From positions 214,877 to 278,876 of the forward strand of contig DHHQ01000026.1 in assembly GCA_002403375.1 (NCBI GenBank): a stretch of 64,000 nt of DNA, written 5' to 3'. The notes beneath the pieces were generated by a model, which was given only the letters and a program-made list of their open reading frames with translations, was not told the origin of the DNA and made no database searches. Source of the stretch: Thiobacillus denitrificans. GTDB taxonomy: Bacteria; Pseudomonadota; Gammaproteobacteria; Burkholderiales; Thiobacillaceae. The number at the start of each line of letters is the position of its first letter. Within the stretch, counting starts at the first letter, position 1. Below are positions 1 through 9,500 of the stretch, piece after piece. Made by a program: the position numbers and the translations under genes.

Positions 1-844
1 CGCCTCCGGCCAGCCCGATGCGCCGGCCGCGTCCCCCTACGACGAACTGATCGAATACCGCGTTCGCGTCGGCGAGGTCGCCGACGCCGGCGTGCTGGCG
101 GACGCCTACAACCGGTCGCGGACGCTCGGCAAGGCGGTTCGCTGGCTCGGCCTGCCGGCCGACGCTGACGCATGGGAGGAGATCCAGCCCTGGCGCGGCG
201 GTCGCTATCGGCAGGTGGTGGCGACGCTGCAGTTGGCGGACCGTAACGGCGCGGTGCAGGAAGAGCAGCTTGCGACGTTCTGCGGCCTGCTGCAGGACGC
301 GGCGCTGGCGCACGGCCTGCGCGTCGCCTGCGACGATGTCGACGATGCGCTGGCGCGCGCGCAGGCGGTCGACCGCTTCTGCGTCGACGTCGACGTGCTG
401 ATCGGACTCAACGTGGTGGCGCGGGGCGACGGCGTCCTCGACCTGGGGCGCGTCGTGCGCGAGGCGGAGGACAGCGGCATGGTGCTCGGCGCGGACGGCG
501 CGTTCCAGCTGCTCGACAGCCGCGGCGAGCCGCTCTACGCGCTGTGCAGCCACGACGCCGAGCCCTTCGGCGCCGACATGCCCGACGGGCAGGCGACGCA
601 GGGTATTACGCTGCAGTTCGACGTGCCGCGCGTCCCCGACGGCCTCAAGGTGTTCGACGGCATGGTCGCGTTCGGCCGCCGCATCGCCAACGAAGTCGGC
701 GGCATCCTGGTCGACGACAACCTGCGCCCGCTGACCGACGGCGGCCTCGAGAAGATCCGCAGCCAGCTCGGCGACATCTACGCGCGCATGGACGCGCGCG
801 GCGTGCCGTCCGGCTCGCGGCGGTCGCTGCGCCTGTTCTCCTGA
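1..844 (+). CDS. zipA: Cell division protein ZipA, C-terminal part (5' end outside window)
   Basis: The reading frame is open from base 2 to the TGA at 842-844, so the visible protein is the C-terminal part of a longer one. It resembles the ZipA FtsZ-binding domain: about 140 C-terminal residues, including a segment reading GITLQFDVPRVPDG and a final GGLEKIRSQLGDIYARM helix. In the family this domain binds the FtsZ C-terminal tail and tethers the Z-ring to the inner membrane. The N-terminal membrane anchor and linker lie upstream of the window. The stop overlaps the ligA start (TGATG), and zipA-ligA adjacency is common in proteobacteria, which supports the call. The sequence similarity is moderate, as is usual for this poorly conserved protein. 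Confidence 0.8.
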   Translation, partial: ASGQPDAPAASPYDELIEYRVRVGEVADAGVLADAYNRSRTLGKAVRWLGLPADADAWEEIQPWRGGRYRQVVATLQLADRNGAVQEEQLATFCGLLQDAALAHGLRVACDDVDDALARAQAVDRFCVDVDVLIGLNVVARGDGVLDLGRVVREAEDSGMVLGADGAFQLLDSRGEPLYALCSHDAEPFGADMPDGQATQGITLQFDVPRVPDGLKVFDGMVAFGRRIANEVGGILVDDNLRPLTDGGLEKIRSQLGDIYARMDARGVPSGSRRSLRLFS

Positions 845-2940
845 TGGCGGTGCCCCCTGTCCCCGGAAGCGGGGACGCCGCAGCGCGTGCGGATGCGCTG
901 CGCCGCGAGATCGAACGTCACAACTACGCCTACTACGTCCTCGACGCGCCGACCGTTCCGGACGCCGAATACGACCGCCTGTTCCGCGAGCTGCAGGCGC
1001 TCGAGGCCGCGCACCCGGAACTCGTCACCGCCGATTCGCCGACCCGGCGCGTCGGCGGCCAGCCGCTGGACGAATTCCCCAAGCGCCGGCACGCCATCCC
1101 CATGCTGTCGATCCGCACCGAGACCGACACCACGGCGGCCGGCGCGCGCACCTTCGACGCCCGGGTGCGCAAGGAGCTCGGCCTCGTCGAAACCGATGCG
1201 CCGGTCGAGTACGCCGCCGAACTGAAGTTCGACGGCCTCGCGATCAACCTGCGCTACGAGCACGGCGTGCTGGTCTCCGCGACCACCCGCGGCGACGGCG
1301 AAACCGGCGAGGAGGTGACGCAGAACGTGCGTACCGTGCAGTCGGTCCCGCTGCGTCTGCGCACCGATCAACCGCCCCCCGTGCTGGAAGTGCGCGGCGA
1401 GGTGTTCATGCGGCGCGACGACTTCGAGCGCTACAACGCGAAGCAGCGCGAAGCGGGCAGGCCCACGCTGGTGAATCCGCGAAACGGCGCCGCGGGCAGC
1501 ATCCGCCAGCTCGACCCCAGGCTCGCCGCACAGCGCCCGCTCTCGTTCTTCGCCTACGGCCTCGGCGAGGTGCAGGGCTGGACCGACGCGCCGGCCACCC
1601 ACAGCGCCACCCTCGACGTACTGGTCGAACTCGGGGTGCCGGTGAGCGCCGAGCGCCGGGTGTGCCGGGGGGCGGACGCGCTCGTCGCCTTCCACGACGA
1701 CGTCGCCGCGCGGCGCGACCAGCTGCCGTTCGACATCGACGGCGTCGTGTACAAGGTGAACCGTCTCGACCAGCAGCGCGCGCTCGGCTTCGTCACCCGC
1801 GAGCCGCGCTGGGCGGTGGCGCACAAGTTTCCGGCGCAGGAGGAGCTCACCGTCGTCGAGGCGATCGAGGTGCAGGTCGGCCGCACCGGTGCGTTGACGC
1901 CGGTGGCCCGCCTCGCGCCGGTGTTCGTCGGTGGCGTGACCGTCACCAACGCCACCCTGCACAACCAGGACGAGATCGACCGCAAGGACGTGCGCGTCGG
2001 CGACACCGTCATCGTGCGGCGCGCGGGCGACGTCATCCCCGAGGTCGTCGCAGTCGTCGCCGACCGCCGCCCGCATCCCGCGCCGCCGCGCTTCGCCATC
2101 CTCGAGGCCTACCCCGTGTGTCCCGAGTGCGGCTCCCACGTCGTGCGGCTGGAGGGCGAGGCGGCGGTTCGCTGCACCGGCGGCCTCTATTGCCCGGCGC
2201 AGCGCAAGCAGGCGCTGCTTCACTTCGCGTCGCGCCGCGCGATGGACATCGAGGGCCTGGGCGACAAGCTGGTCGACCAGCTGGTCGACCGCGGCCTGGT
2301 GCACACGCCGGCGGACGTCTACGGCCTCGATCTGGCGACGCTCGCCGGCCTCGACCGCATGGCGGAGAAGTCGGCCGCCAACCTGTGCGCGGCGATCGAA
2401 GCCAGCAAGGCCACCACGCTGGCACGCTTCATTTTCGCGCTCGGCATCCGCAACGTCGGCGAGGCGACGGCCAAGGACCTGGCGCGCCATTTCGGCGCGC
2501 TCGACCGGCTGATCGCCGCGACCGAGGACGACCTGCTGGCGGTGCGCGACGTCGGCCCGATCGTCGCGCAGTCGATCGTCCAGTTCTTCGCCGAGCCGCA
2601 CAATCTCGACGTCGTCCGCAAGCTGCAGGCCGCCGGTGTGCGCTGGCCCGAATCCGCAGGTGTGCAACAATCGGGGGGGCGCCTCGCGGGCAAGACGCTG
2701 GTGCTGACCGGTACCCTGCCGACGCTCACGCGCGACGCCGCGAAGGAAATGATCGAGGCGGCGGGCGGCAAGGTGGCGGGGTCGGTGTCGAAGAAGACCG
2801 ACTATGTCGTGGCTGGCGCCGAAGCGGGCAGCAAGCTCGCGAAGGCACAGGAACTCGGCGTGGCCATCCTCGACGAGGACGGGCTGCGCGGGCTGTTACA
2901 GCCTGCCGCCTCATCCGGCCAGCGCGCGCTCGATTTGTGA
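844..2940 (+). CDS. ligA: NAD-dependent DNA ligase LigA
   Basis: This 698-residue protein has the full LigA architecture. The adenylation domain carries KFDG, with nucleophile K128. An OB fold follows, then a Cys4 zinc finger (C426, C429, C444, C450), helix-hairpin-helix repeats at about 455-600, and a C-terminal BRCT domain (about 615-695, with GKTLVLTGTLP). It seals nicks in replication and repair by transferring AMP from NAD+ to the 5'-phosphate. The ATG at 844 overlaps the zipA stop codon, which implies translational coupling and fixes the start. Its length is normal for the family (about 670-700). No key residue is missing. Confidence 0.98.
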   Translation: MAVPPVPGSGDAAARADALRREIERHNYAYYVLDAPTVPDAEYDRLFRELQALEAAHPELVTADSPTRRVGGQPLDEFPKRRHAIPMLSIRTETDTTAAGARTFDARVRKELGLVETDAPVEYAAELKFDGLAINLRYEHGVLVSATTRGDGETGEEVTQNVRTVQSVPLRLRTDQPPPVLEVRGEVFMRRDDFERYNAKQREAGRPTLVNPRNGAAGSIRQLDPRLAAQRPLSFFAYGLGEVQGWTDAPATHSATLDVLVELGVPVSAERRVCRGADALVAFHDDVAARRDQLPFDIDGVVYKVNRLDQQRALGFVTREPRWAVAHKFPAQEELTVVEAIEVQVGRTGALTPVARLAPVFVGGVTVTNATLHNQDEIDRKDVRVGDTVIVRRAGDVIPEVVAVVADRRPHPAPPRFAILEAYPVCPECGSHVVRLEGEAAVRCTGGLYCPAQRKQALLHFASRRAMDIEGLGDKLVDQLVDRGLVHTPADVYGLDLATLAGLDRMAEKSAANLCAAIEASKATTLARFIFALGIRNVGEATAKDLARHFGALDRLIAATEDDLLAVRDVGPIVAQSIVQFFAEPHNLDVVRKLQAAGVRWPESAGVQQSGGRLAGKTLVLTGTLPTLTRDAAKEMIEAAGGKVAGSVSKKTDYVVAGAEAGSKLAKAQELGVAILDEDGLRGLLQPAASSGQRALDL

Positions 2941-2965
2941 ATCACAGGACTTTCAGGGAAGAGAC

Positions 2966-3835
2966 ATGCAAAAAGTCACAAAAGCCGTATTCCCCGTCGC
3001 CGGCCTCGGCACCCGTTTCCTGCCGGCCACCAAGGCCAGCCCCAAGGAAATGCTGCCGATCGTCGACAAGCCGCTGATCCAGTACGCGGTCGAGGAGGCG
3101 ATGGCTGCCGGCATCACCGACATCATCTTCATCAGCAGCCGCACCAAGCGCACCGTCGAGGACCACTTCGACAAGGCCTACGAGCTCGAGACCGAGCTCG
3201 AGGCGCGCGGCAAGAAGCGCGTGCTGGAAGCGGTGCAGTCGATCCGCCCGGCCGGCATCAACTTCATCTACATCCGCCAGGCGGAAGCGCTCGGCCTCGG
3301 CCATGCGGTGCTGTGCGCGCAGCCGGTGGTCGGCAACGAGCCGTTCGCCGTGATCCTCGCCGACGACCTGCTCGACGGCGACCCGCCGGTGATGAAGCAG
3401 ATGGTCGACCAGTACGACTACTACCAGTGCTCGGTGCTCGGGGTGCAGCAGGTGGCGCCCGAGGAGACCGCGTCGTACGGCATCGTCGACGCCGCGCCGC
3501 TGGCCGAACGGGTGTCGCGGGTCAACGCGATCGTCGAGAAGCCGAAGCCCGAGGACGCGCCGTCAACCCTGGGCGTGGTCGGCCGCTACATCCTCACGCC
3601 GCGCATCTTCCACCACATCCGGCACCTCAAGCCGGGTGCCGGCGGCGAACTGCAGCTGACCGACGCGATCGCCGCGCTGTTGAAGGAGCAGCAGGTGCTC
3701 GCCTACGCCTACGACGGCGTCCGCTACGACTGCGGCAGCAAGCTCGGCTACCTGCAGGCCACGGTCGAATACGCGCTGCGCCACAGCGAAGTCAGCGAGG
3801 ACTTCGCCGCCTACCTGCAAAAACGCATCTGCTGA
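2966..3835 (+). CDS. galU: UTP-glucose-1-phosphate uridylyltransferase
   Basis: A 289-residue nucleotidyltransferase that makes UDP-glucose from UTP and glucose-1-phosphate for envelope polysaccharides. The N-terminal signature GLGTRFLPATKASPKEMLPI is the GalU nucleotide-binding loop, and IVDKPLIQYAVEEA follows. The IVEKP segment and the GELQLTDAI segment are also typical of the family. The start ATG is preceded by a GGAAGAGA ribosome-binding site. An upstream in-frame extension overlaps ligA and lacks family similarity. The TGA stop is immediately followed by the stop of the opposing gene (TGATCA), so the two genes are convergent with no spacer. Confidence 0.97.
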   Translation: MQKVTKAVFPVAGLGTRFLPATKASPKEMLPIVDKPLIQYAVEEAMAAGITDIIFISSRTKRTVEDHFDKAYELETELEARGKKRVLEAVQSIRPAGINFIYIRQAEALGLGHAVLCAQPVVGNEPFAVILADDLLDGDPPVMKQMVDQYDYYQCSVLGVQQVAPEETASYGIVDAAPLAERVSRVNAIVEKPKPEDAPSTLGVVGRYILTPRIFHHIRHLKPGAGGELQLTDAIAALLKEQQVLAYAYDGVRYDCGSKLGYLQATVEYALRHSEVSEDFAAYLQKRIC

Positions 3836-5260
3836 TCAGGGCGCGCCGGTGCTCTGCGGCGTCGCGACGCCGTGCAGCCAGGCCGCCGCTTCCAGCGCGT
3901 CACCCGCATCCATGCCCTGGGCGATGAGCGCCGCGACCATGCCGGTCAGGCGGTCGCCGGCCCCCGCCTGCGCGAGCCACGGTCCGCCGCTGGTGTTGAT
4001 CGCGTAGCGGCCGTCCGGGTGGGCGACCACCGTGCCAGCGCCTTTCAGCGCGACATGCGCGCGAAAGCGTGTACTGATCCCCTGTGCCGCGTCGATGCGA
4101 TCTCCCTGGATCTCGGCTGTCGTCGTGCCGAGCAGGCGTGCCGCCTCGCCCGGGTGGGGGGTCAGCACGGTGGGGGCACCGCGCCGGCCTGCGGCTGCCG
4201 CCAGCGCCGCGTCGTTCGCCAGCAGGTTGAGCGCGTCCGCGTCCAGCACCAGTGGCCCGGGGTGGGCCAACGCGGCTTCCAGCAGGGCATGCGCGCGCGT
4301 CGTCCGGCCCATGCCGGGACCCACGGCGAGCACGTCGCCCCCGTTGCCGGCGAGGCCTTCGGGAGTGGCGAACATCAGCCGCGGCTCGACGTAGTCGACC
4401 GCGACGCGGTCGTCCAGCAAGCCCAGCGTGACGCTGCCGGCGCCCTGCCGGAGCGCGGCGCGGCCTGCGATGAGCCCGGCGCCGACCATGCCGGGCGCGC
4501 CGCCGATGACGCCGACATGGCCGAACTGGCCCTTGTGGCTGTTGTGCAGGCGCGGCGGCAGGCGGTGGCGCGGCGCCAGCCCGTCGAGCACGATCCCCGG
4601 CGTGGCGGGCAGGAGCGACGGATCGACGCCCAGCGTATCGAGATGCAGCGTGCCGGCGCAGTCGGGACCGTCGCCGGTGAAGAGGCCCGGCTTCAGCCCG
4701 AGGAAGGTGAGCGTATGGTCGGCGCGAACGGCGCAGCCGCGGATGCGGCCGCTGTCCGAGTCGAGGCCGCTCGGGACGTCGAGCGCCAGCGTCGGGCAGT
4801 CCATCGCGTTGACCGCCGCGATCCAGCGCGCTTCCTCGCCTGCCACGTCGCGCTGCAAGCCCACGCCGAACAGGCCGTCGATCACCAGGCTGAAGCCGGA
4901 AAGCTCGGGGAGGTTGGCCAGGACGGTGCCGCCGGCCGCGCGCCAGGCGGCCCAGGCGCGGCCGGCGTCGGGCGGCAGCCGGGCCGGGTCGGCGCGGCTG
5001 GCGACGACTGCGCGGAATCCCTGTCCGGCGAGCCGGCGCGCGGCGACCAGCGCATCGCCGCCGTTGTTGCCGGGGCCGGCGAGGACCAGGACGGGGCCGC
5101 CGGTTTCGCTCGCCAGCGTGCCCGCCAGCTCGGCGGCAGCCGCACCGGCCCGCTCCATCAGCGAAACGTCCGGATGGCGCGCGGCCCATTCGCGGTCGAT
5201 CGCGCGGATGTCGGCCGCCTTGAACAGCGAAGGGGCAGCGGAAAGGACGGGTGTCGGCAC
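3836..5260 (-). CDS. nnr: Bifunctional NAD(P)H-hydrate epimerase / ADP-dependent NAD(P)HX dehydratase
   Basis: This is a YjeF-type metabolite-repair enzyme of about 474 residues. The N-terminal half (about 1-215, with GPGNNGGDALVAARRLA) is the epimerase that interconverts R- and S-NAD(P)HX. The C-terminal half (about 225-474, with HKGQFGHVGVIGGAPGM and the AGAGDRLTGMVAALIAQG loop) is the ribokinase-like ADP-dependent dehydratase. I chose the GTG at 5260 because GAGG stands 5 bases upstream. A GTG at 5302 adds 14 residues but has no ribosome-binding site. It converges on galU with abutting stop codons and is divergent from the binding-protein gene starting at 5451. In the GAGD motif D is followed by R, a small deviation. 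Confidence 0.92.
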   Translation of the reverse strand: MPTPVLSAAPSLFKAADIRAIDREWAARHPDVSLMERAGAAAAELAGTLASETGGPVLVLAGPGNNGGDALVAARRLAGQGFRAVVASRADPARLPPDAGRAWAAWRAAGGTVLANLPELSGFSLVIDGLFGVGLQRDVAGEEARWIAAVNAMDCPTLALDVPSGLDSDSGRIRGCAVRADHTLTFLGLKPGLFTGDGPDCAGTLHLDTLGVDPSLLPATPGIVLDGLAPRHRLPPRLHNSHKGQFGHVGVIGGAPGMVGAGLIAGRAALRQGAGSVTLGLLDDRVAVDYVEPRLMFATPEGLAGNGGDVLAVGPGMGRTTRAHALLEAALAHPGPLVLDADALNLLANDAALAAAAGRRGAPTVLTPHPGEAARLLGTTTAEIQGDRIDAAQGISTRFRAHVALKGAGTVVAHPDGRYAINTSGGPWLAQAGAGDRLTGMVAALIAQGMDAGDALEAAAWLHGVATPQSTGAP

Positions 5261-5450
5261 GGCAGCCTCGGCGAATGAAGGGGGGCTTGCGGATTCTGCC
5301 ACGCGGCGGCGCGGCGCTACAGCATGCGCCGGATCGACCGTCCGTCGTATGGAACGACCGGACCACTCGGAAAGGTATTCAGTGCTCAGCCGGATTGCCG
5401 TTAAGGGGGTAGGCCGAATCTCCGGCGATCCACTAGGAATGGAAGTTGAT

Positions 5451-6248
5451 ATGCGCAGACGTAGCTTTCTGGCGGCCCTGACCGTTCTCCCCGCGTTGCC
5501 GCTGGCCGCCCGTGCCGCCCAGGGCGACCTCAACATCGGGATCTACCCCGGCACCGGCAAGGCCGACATCGTGATGGGCGACTTCCGCGCGTACGCGATG
5601 CCGTTCGCGCAGGCGCTGGGCGAGGCCATCGGGGCGAATCCCAAACTTACGCTGTTCCGCAGCATCCGCAGCGTCCAGGCCTCCCTCGAGGGCGGGCGCC
5701 TCGACCTCTATTTCGTTCCGCCCGCGGTGGCGGTTTCGGCGCTCGACAACAATTATTCCGCCGTCGCCCGCGTGCGCGACCAGGCCACCGGGATGCTGGT
5801 GCGCCGCAAGGGGGCGAAGGTGACGGCCGTGGCGCTCACCGAGAAGGGATCCTGGCTCGACGTGATGGCGCGCCACACCCTGCGGGAGAACAAGATTGAC
5901 GTCGAGAAGCTTTACAACTTCAAGGAGCAGGACGACGTGGTCCTGGCGATGCAGCGCGACTATGCGCAGGCCGGCAGCCTGCGCAGCAAGAAGGCGGACG
6001 AACTGGTCGCGACTGGCGAGTACGAACTCTGGCATCCGCTGCCGAACACGCCCGACTACACGCTGATGGCGAGCAATCGTCTCAGCGTGGCCGAGCGCGA
6101 CCGGCTGGGCGCCGCGGCGGCCGCGCTGAGTCCCGCTGCGATCCAGTCGCTGCAGAAGACCATCCACAGCAAGGTCACGGGCTTCGTGATCGACAGGGAG
6201 GCGGATTACCGCACCGTCAAGCAGGCGATGAGCGAAGCCGGCTACTGA
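5451..6248 (+). CDS. PhnD-like periplasmic substrate-binding protein
   Basis: A 265-residue exported protein. The N-terminus (MRRRSFLAALTVLPALPLAARA) has twin arginines followed by FL, so export could be by Tat or Sec, with cleavage near ARA-AQ. The mature part (GDLNIGIYPGTG..., a SLEGGRLDLYFVPPA segment) resembles the phosphate/phosphite/phosphonate ABC-transporter binding-protein superfamily. No permease or ATPase gene is adjacent, so the ligand is unknown; a sensory or orphan-receptor role is possible. GGAAG 5 bases upstream of 5451 favours this ATG over the in-frame ATG at 5439. The gene stands alone between a divergent nnr gene and a small Cys-rich gene. Confidence 0.75.
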   Translation: MRRRSFLAALTVLPALPLAARAAQGDLNIGIYPGTGKADIVMGDFRAYAMPFAQALGEAIGANPKLTLFRSIRSVQASLEGGRLDLYFVPPAVAVSALDNNYSAVARVRDQATGMLVRRKGAKVTAVALTEKGSWLDVMARHTLRENKIDVEKLYNFKEQDDVVLAMQRDYAQAGSLRSKKADELVATGEYELWHPLPNTPDYTLMASNRLSVAERDRLGAAAAALSPAAIQSLQKTIHSKVTGFVIDREADYRTVKQAMSEAGY

Positions 6249-6325
6249 GCCGCCGGGCCGCGGATTGGCAGGGCGGCTCGGGTGACCTACACTGGGGGGT
6301 CTCCGTTGTTGCAAGGAGATGCCGC

Positions 6326-6544
6326 ATGGATACCTCGCATCTCACCCCCGCCGGAGCGCGGGTGGCGCAGTGCGCCGACGAAACGGCCTGCACCGTGGTC
6401 AGCTGCGCCGTCTGCCTGAAGGAGATTCCCTCGGACAGCGTCCGCGTCACCGACGCGCAGGACTACGTGCACCATTTCTGCGGCCTCGACTGCCTCGCCG
6501 TCTGGCAGCAGCAGGCTGCAAAGTCCGGCGGCCAGACCGGCTAG
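6326..6544 (+). CDS. Small DUF3330-like Cys-rich protein
   Basis: A 72-residue protein with CAVCLKEIPSDS near the middle and a YVHHFCGLDCLAVWQQQ segment near the end. The CxxC...CxxxC arrangement looks like a small metal-binding (zinc-ribbon-like) fold and resembles the DUF3330 family. DUF3330 members often occur near mercury-resistance or transposon regions, but here nothing else suggests mobility. An AAGGAG ribosome-binding site precedes the ATG. It lies between the binding-protein gene and purL in the same direction, with only about 50 bases to purL. The function is unknown. Confidence 0.7.
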   Translation: MDTSHLTPAGARVAQCADETACTVVSCAVCLKEIPSDSVRVTDAQDYVHHFCGLDCLAVWQQQAAKSGGQTG

Positions 6545-6596
6545 CCCCCGCTCCGATCGGCTAAAATGGCGCCTTTGCCCGCTCGCAAAGACGCCC

Positions 6597-9500
6597 ATGT
6601 CTGCCATCGTCTCCCTTCCCGGCGCCGCCGCACTGTCCCCGTTCCGCCTCGACAAGATCCGCCGTGAAGCCGCGCAGCAGGGGCTGAATCTGGGCACGCT
6701 GGCAGCGCGCCACTGGCATTTCCTGGAGGTGGACGACGCGCTCGACGGCGCGCAGCGGCAGCTGGTCGAGCAGGCGCTCGACTATGGCACCCCGACCGAC
6801 GCGCCGACGGCGGACGCCCCGGTCATCCTGGTCACGCCGCGCCCGGGCACCCTCTCGCCGTGGTCGTCGAAGGCCACCGACATTCTCAGGAACTGCGGGC
6901 TTGCCGGCTTCCGCCGCATCGAGCGCGGCGTGGCCTTCCTCGCGCTCGACGCGGCCGGGCAGCCGCTGGACGGCGACGCGAAGGCGCGCCTGCTGCCGCT
7001 GCTGCACGACCGCATGACCGAGGCAGTGATGACGCTCGCCGACGTCGAGCAGCTGTTCCGCCATGTGCCGCCGCGCGAACTGACCCGCGTCGACGTGCTC
7101 GGCGGCGGCCGTGCCGCGCTCGAGGCGGCGAACCGTGAACTGGGCCTCGCGCTGTCGGACGACGAGGTCGAGTACCTGGTCGAGAACTTCGCCCGCATCG
7201 GCCGCAACCCGACCGATGTCGAGCTGATGATGTTCGCGCAGGCGAACTCCGAGCACTGCCGCCACAAGATCTTCAACGCCGACTGGGTGATCGACGGCGC
7301 GGTGCAGGCGAAGTCGCTGTTCGGCATGATCCGCGACACCCACGCCGCCCACCCCGAGGGCACGGTGGTCGCGTATTCGGACAACTCCTCGGTGATCGAG
7401 GGGGCGACCATCGATCGCTTCTATCCGCGTGCCGACGGCGGCTACGCGTACGGCCAGGAACTCACCCACGTGCTGATGAAGGTCGAGACGCACAACCACC
7501 CGACCGCGATCTCGCCGTTCCCGGGCGCGGCGACCGGCAGCGGCGGCGAGATCCGCGACGAGGGCGCGACCGGCGTCGGCTCCAAGCCCAAGGCCGGCCT
7601 CTGCGGCTTCTCGGTGTCGAACCTCAACATCCCCGGCTGGACCCAGCCGTGGGAGGCGGACGCCTACGGCAAGCCCGACCGCATCGTCAGCCCGCTCGCG
7701 ATCATGCTCGAAGGCCCGATCGGCGCGGCCGCGTTCAACAACGAATTCGGCCGTCCCAACCTGGCCGGCTACTTCCGCACCTTCGAGGAAACCGTCGCCG
7801 GGCAGCGTCGCGGCTACCACAAGCCGATCATGCTCGCGGGCGGTGTCGGCAGCATCCGCGCAGACCATGTCGAGAAGAAGCTGCTGCCCACCGGCACGCT
7901 GCTGATCCAGCTGGGCGGCCCCGGCATGCTGATCGGCCTCGGCGGCGGCGCGGCGTCGTCGATGGACACCGGGGCGAACGCCGCCGACCTCGATTTCGAC
8001 TCGGTGCAGCGCGGCAATCCGGAAATGGAGCGGCGCGCGCAGGAGGTGATCGACCGCTGCTGGCAGCTCGGCGAAGCGAATCCCATCCTGTCGATCCACG
8101 ACGTCGGCGCCGGTGGCCTGTCCAACGCGCTGCCGGAACTCGTGCACGGCGGCGGCCGCGGCGGCCGCTTCGAGTTGCGCGCAGCGCCGTCTGAGGAGTC
8201 CGGCATGTCGCCGCGCGAGATCTGGTGCAACGAGGCGCAGGAGCGCTACGTGCTGGCGATCCCGCCAGCGCGACTCGAGGAATTCCGCGCGATCTGCGAG
8301 CGCGAGCGCTGTCCGTTCGCGGTGCTCGGCGAGGCGACCGACGAGAACCACCTGCTGGTGACCGACAGCCATTTCCGGAACGCCCCGGTGGACGTGAGCC
8401 TCGACGTCATCCTCGGCAAGCCGCCGAAGATGACGCGCAACGTCGTGCACGAACCCGCGGCGCCGGCGCCTGTGGCGCTGGACGGCATCGAGCTCCGCGA
8501 CGCGGCCTACCGCGTGCTCGCGATGCCCGGCGTGGCGTCCAAGATGTTCCTGATTTCCATCGGCGACCGAACCGTCGGCGGCCTGACCGCACGCGACCAG
8601 TGCGTCGGCCCCTGGCAGGTGCCGGTCGCCGACTGCGCGGTCACGCTGGCGGGCTACCGGACCACGCTGGGCGAAGCCTTCTCGATCGGCGAGAAGGCGC
8701 CGCTCGCGCTGATCGACGCGCCGGCCTCGGGCCGCATGGCGATCGCCGAGGCAATCACCAACCTGGCCGCCGCGCGCGTCGACGGCCTCGGGCAGGTGAA
8801 GCTGTCGGCCAACTGGATGGCGCCGGCGGGGCATCCAGGCGAGGACGCGGCGCTGTTCGACACCGTTGCCGCCGTTTCGCGCTACTGCCAGGCGCTCGGC
8901 GTCTCGATCCCGGTCGGCAAGGACTCGATGAGCATGAAGACCGTGTGGCAGGAGGCCGGCGAGAAGAAGGCGGTGACGTCGCCGATCTCGCTGGTGATCT
9001 CGGCGTTCGCCACCACGCCCGACGCGACGCGGCACCTCACGCCGCAGCTGCGCACCGATGCCGGCGACACCGACCTCGTCCTGATCGACCTCGGTCGCGG
9101 CAGGAACCGCCTCGGCGCATCGAGTTTCGTCCAGGCCTACAAGCAGGTGGGCGACCGCTGCCCGGATGCGCCTGCGCCGGCCGCGCTCTCCGCCTTCTTC
9201 GACACCGTGCAGGCGCTCAACGCCGCCGGCACGCTGCTCGCCTATCACGACCGCTCCGATGGCGGGCTGTTCGCCGCGCTTGCGGAAATGGCGTTCGCCG
9301 GCCACTGCGGCGTCGACCTCGACCTCGACGAGCTGTGCTCGGAGCAGATCCGCCACGAGGTCGAGGACGAGGGCCTGCCGGAGCCGGACGAACAGGACGT
9401 GGCCGCCCATTCGGCACGGATGTTCAGCGTGCTGTTCAACGAGGAGGCGGGCGCGCTGCTGCAGGTGCGCCGCAGCGACACCCAGGCCGTGATGCAGGCC

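Noticed and set aside
6326..6544. DUF3330-like gene as evidence of a transposon or mercury operon
   Set aside because: No transposase, mer genes or terminal repeats lie nearby.
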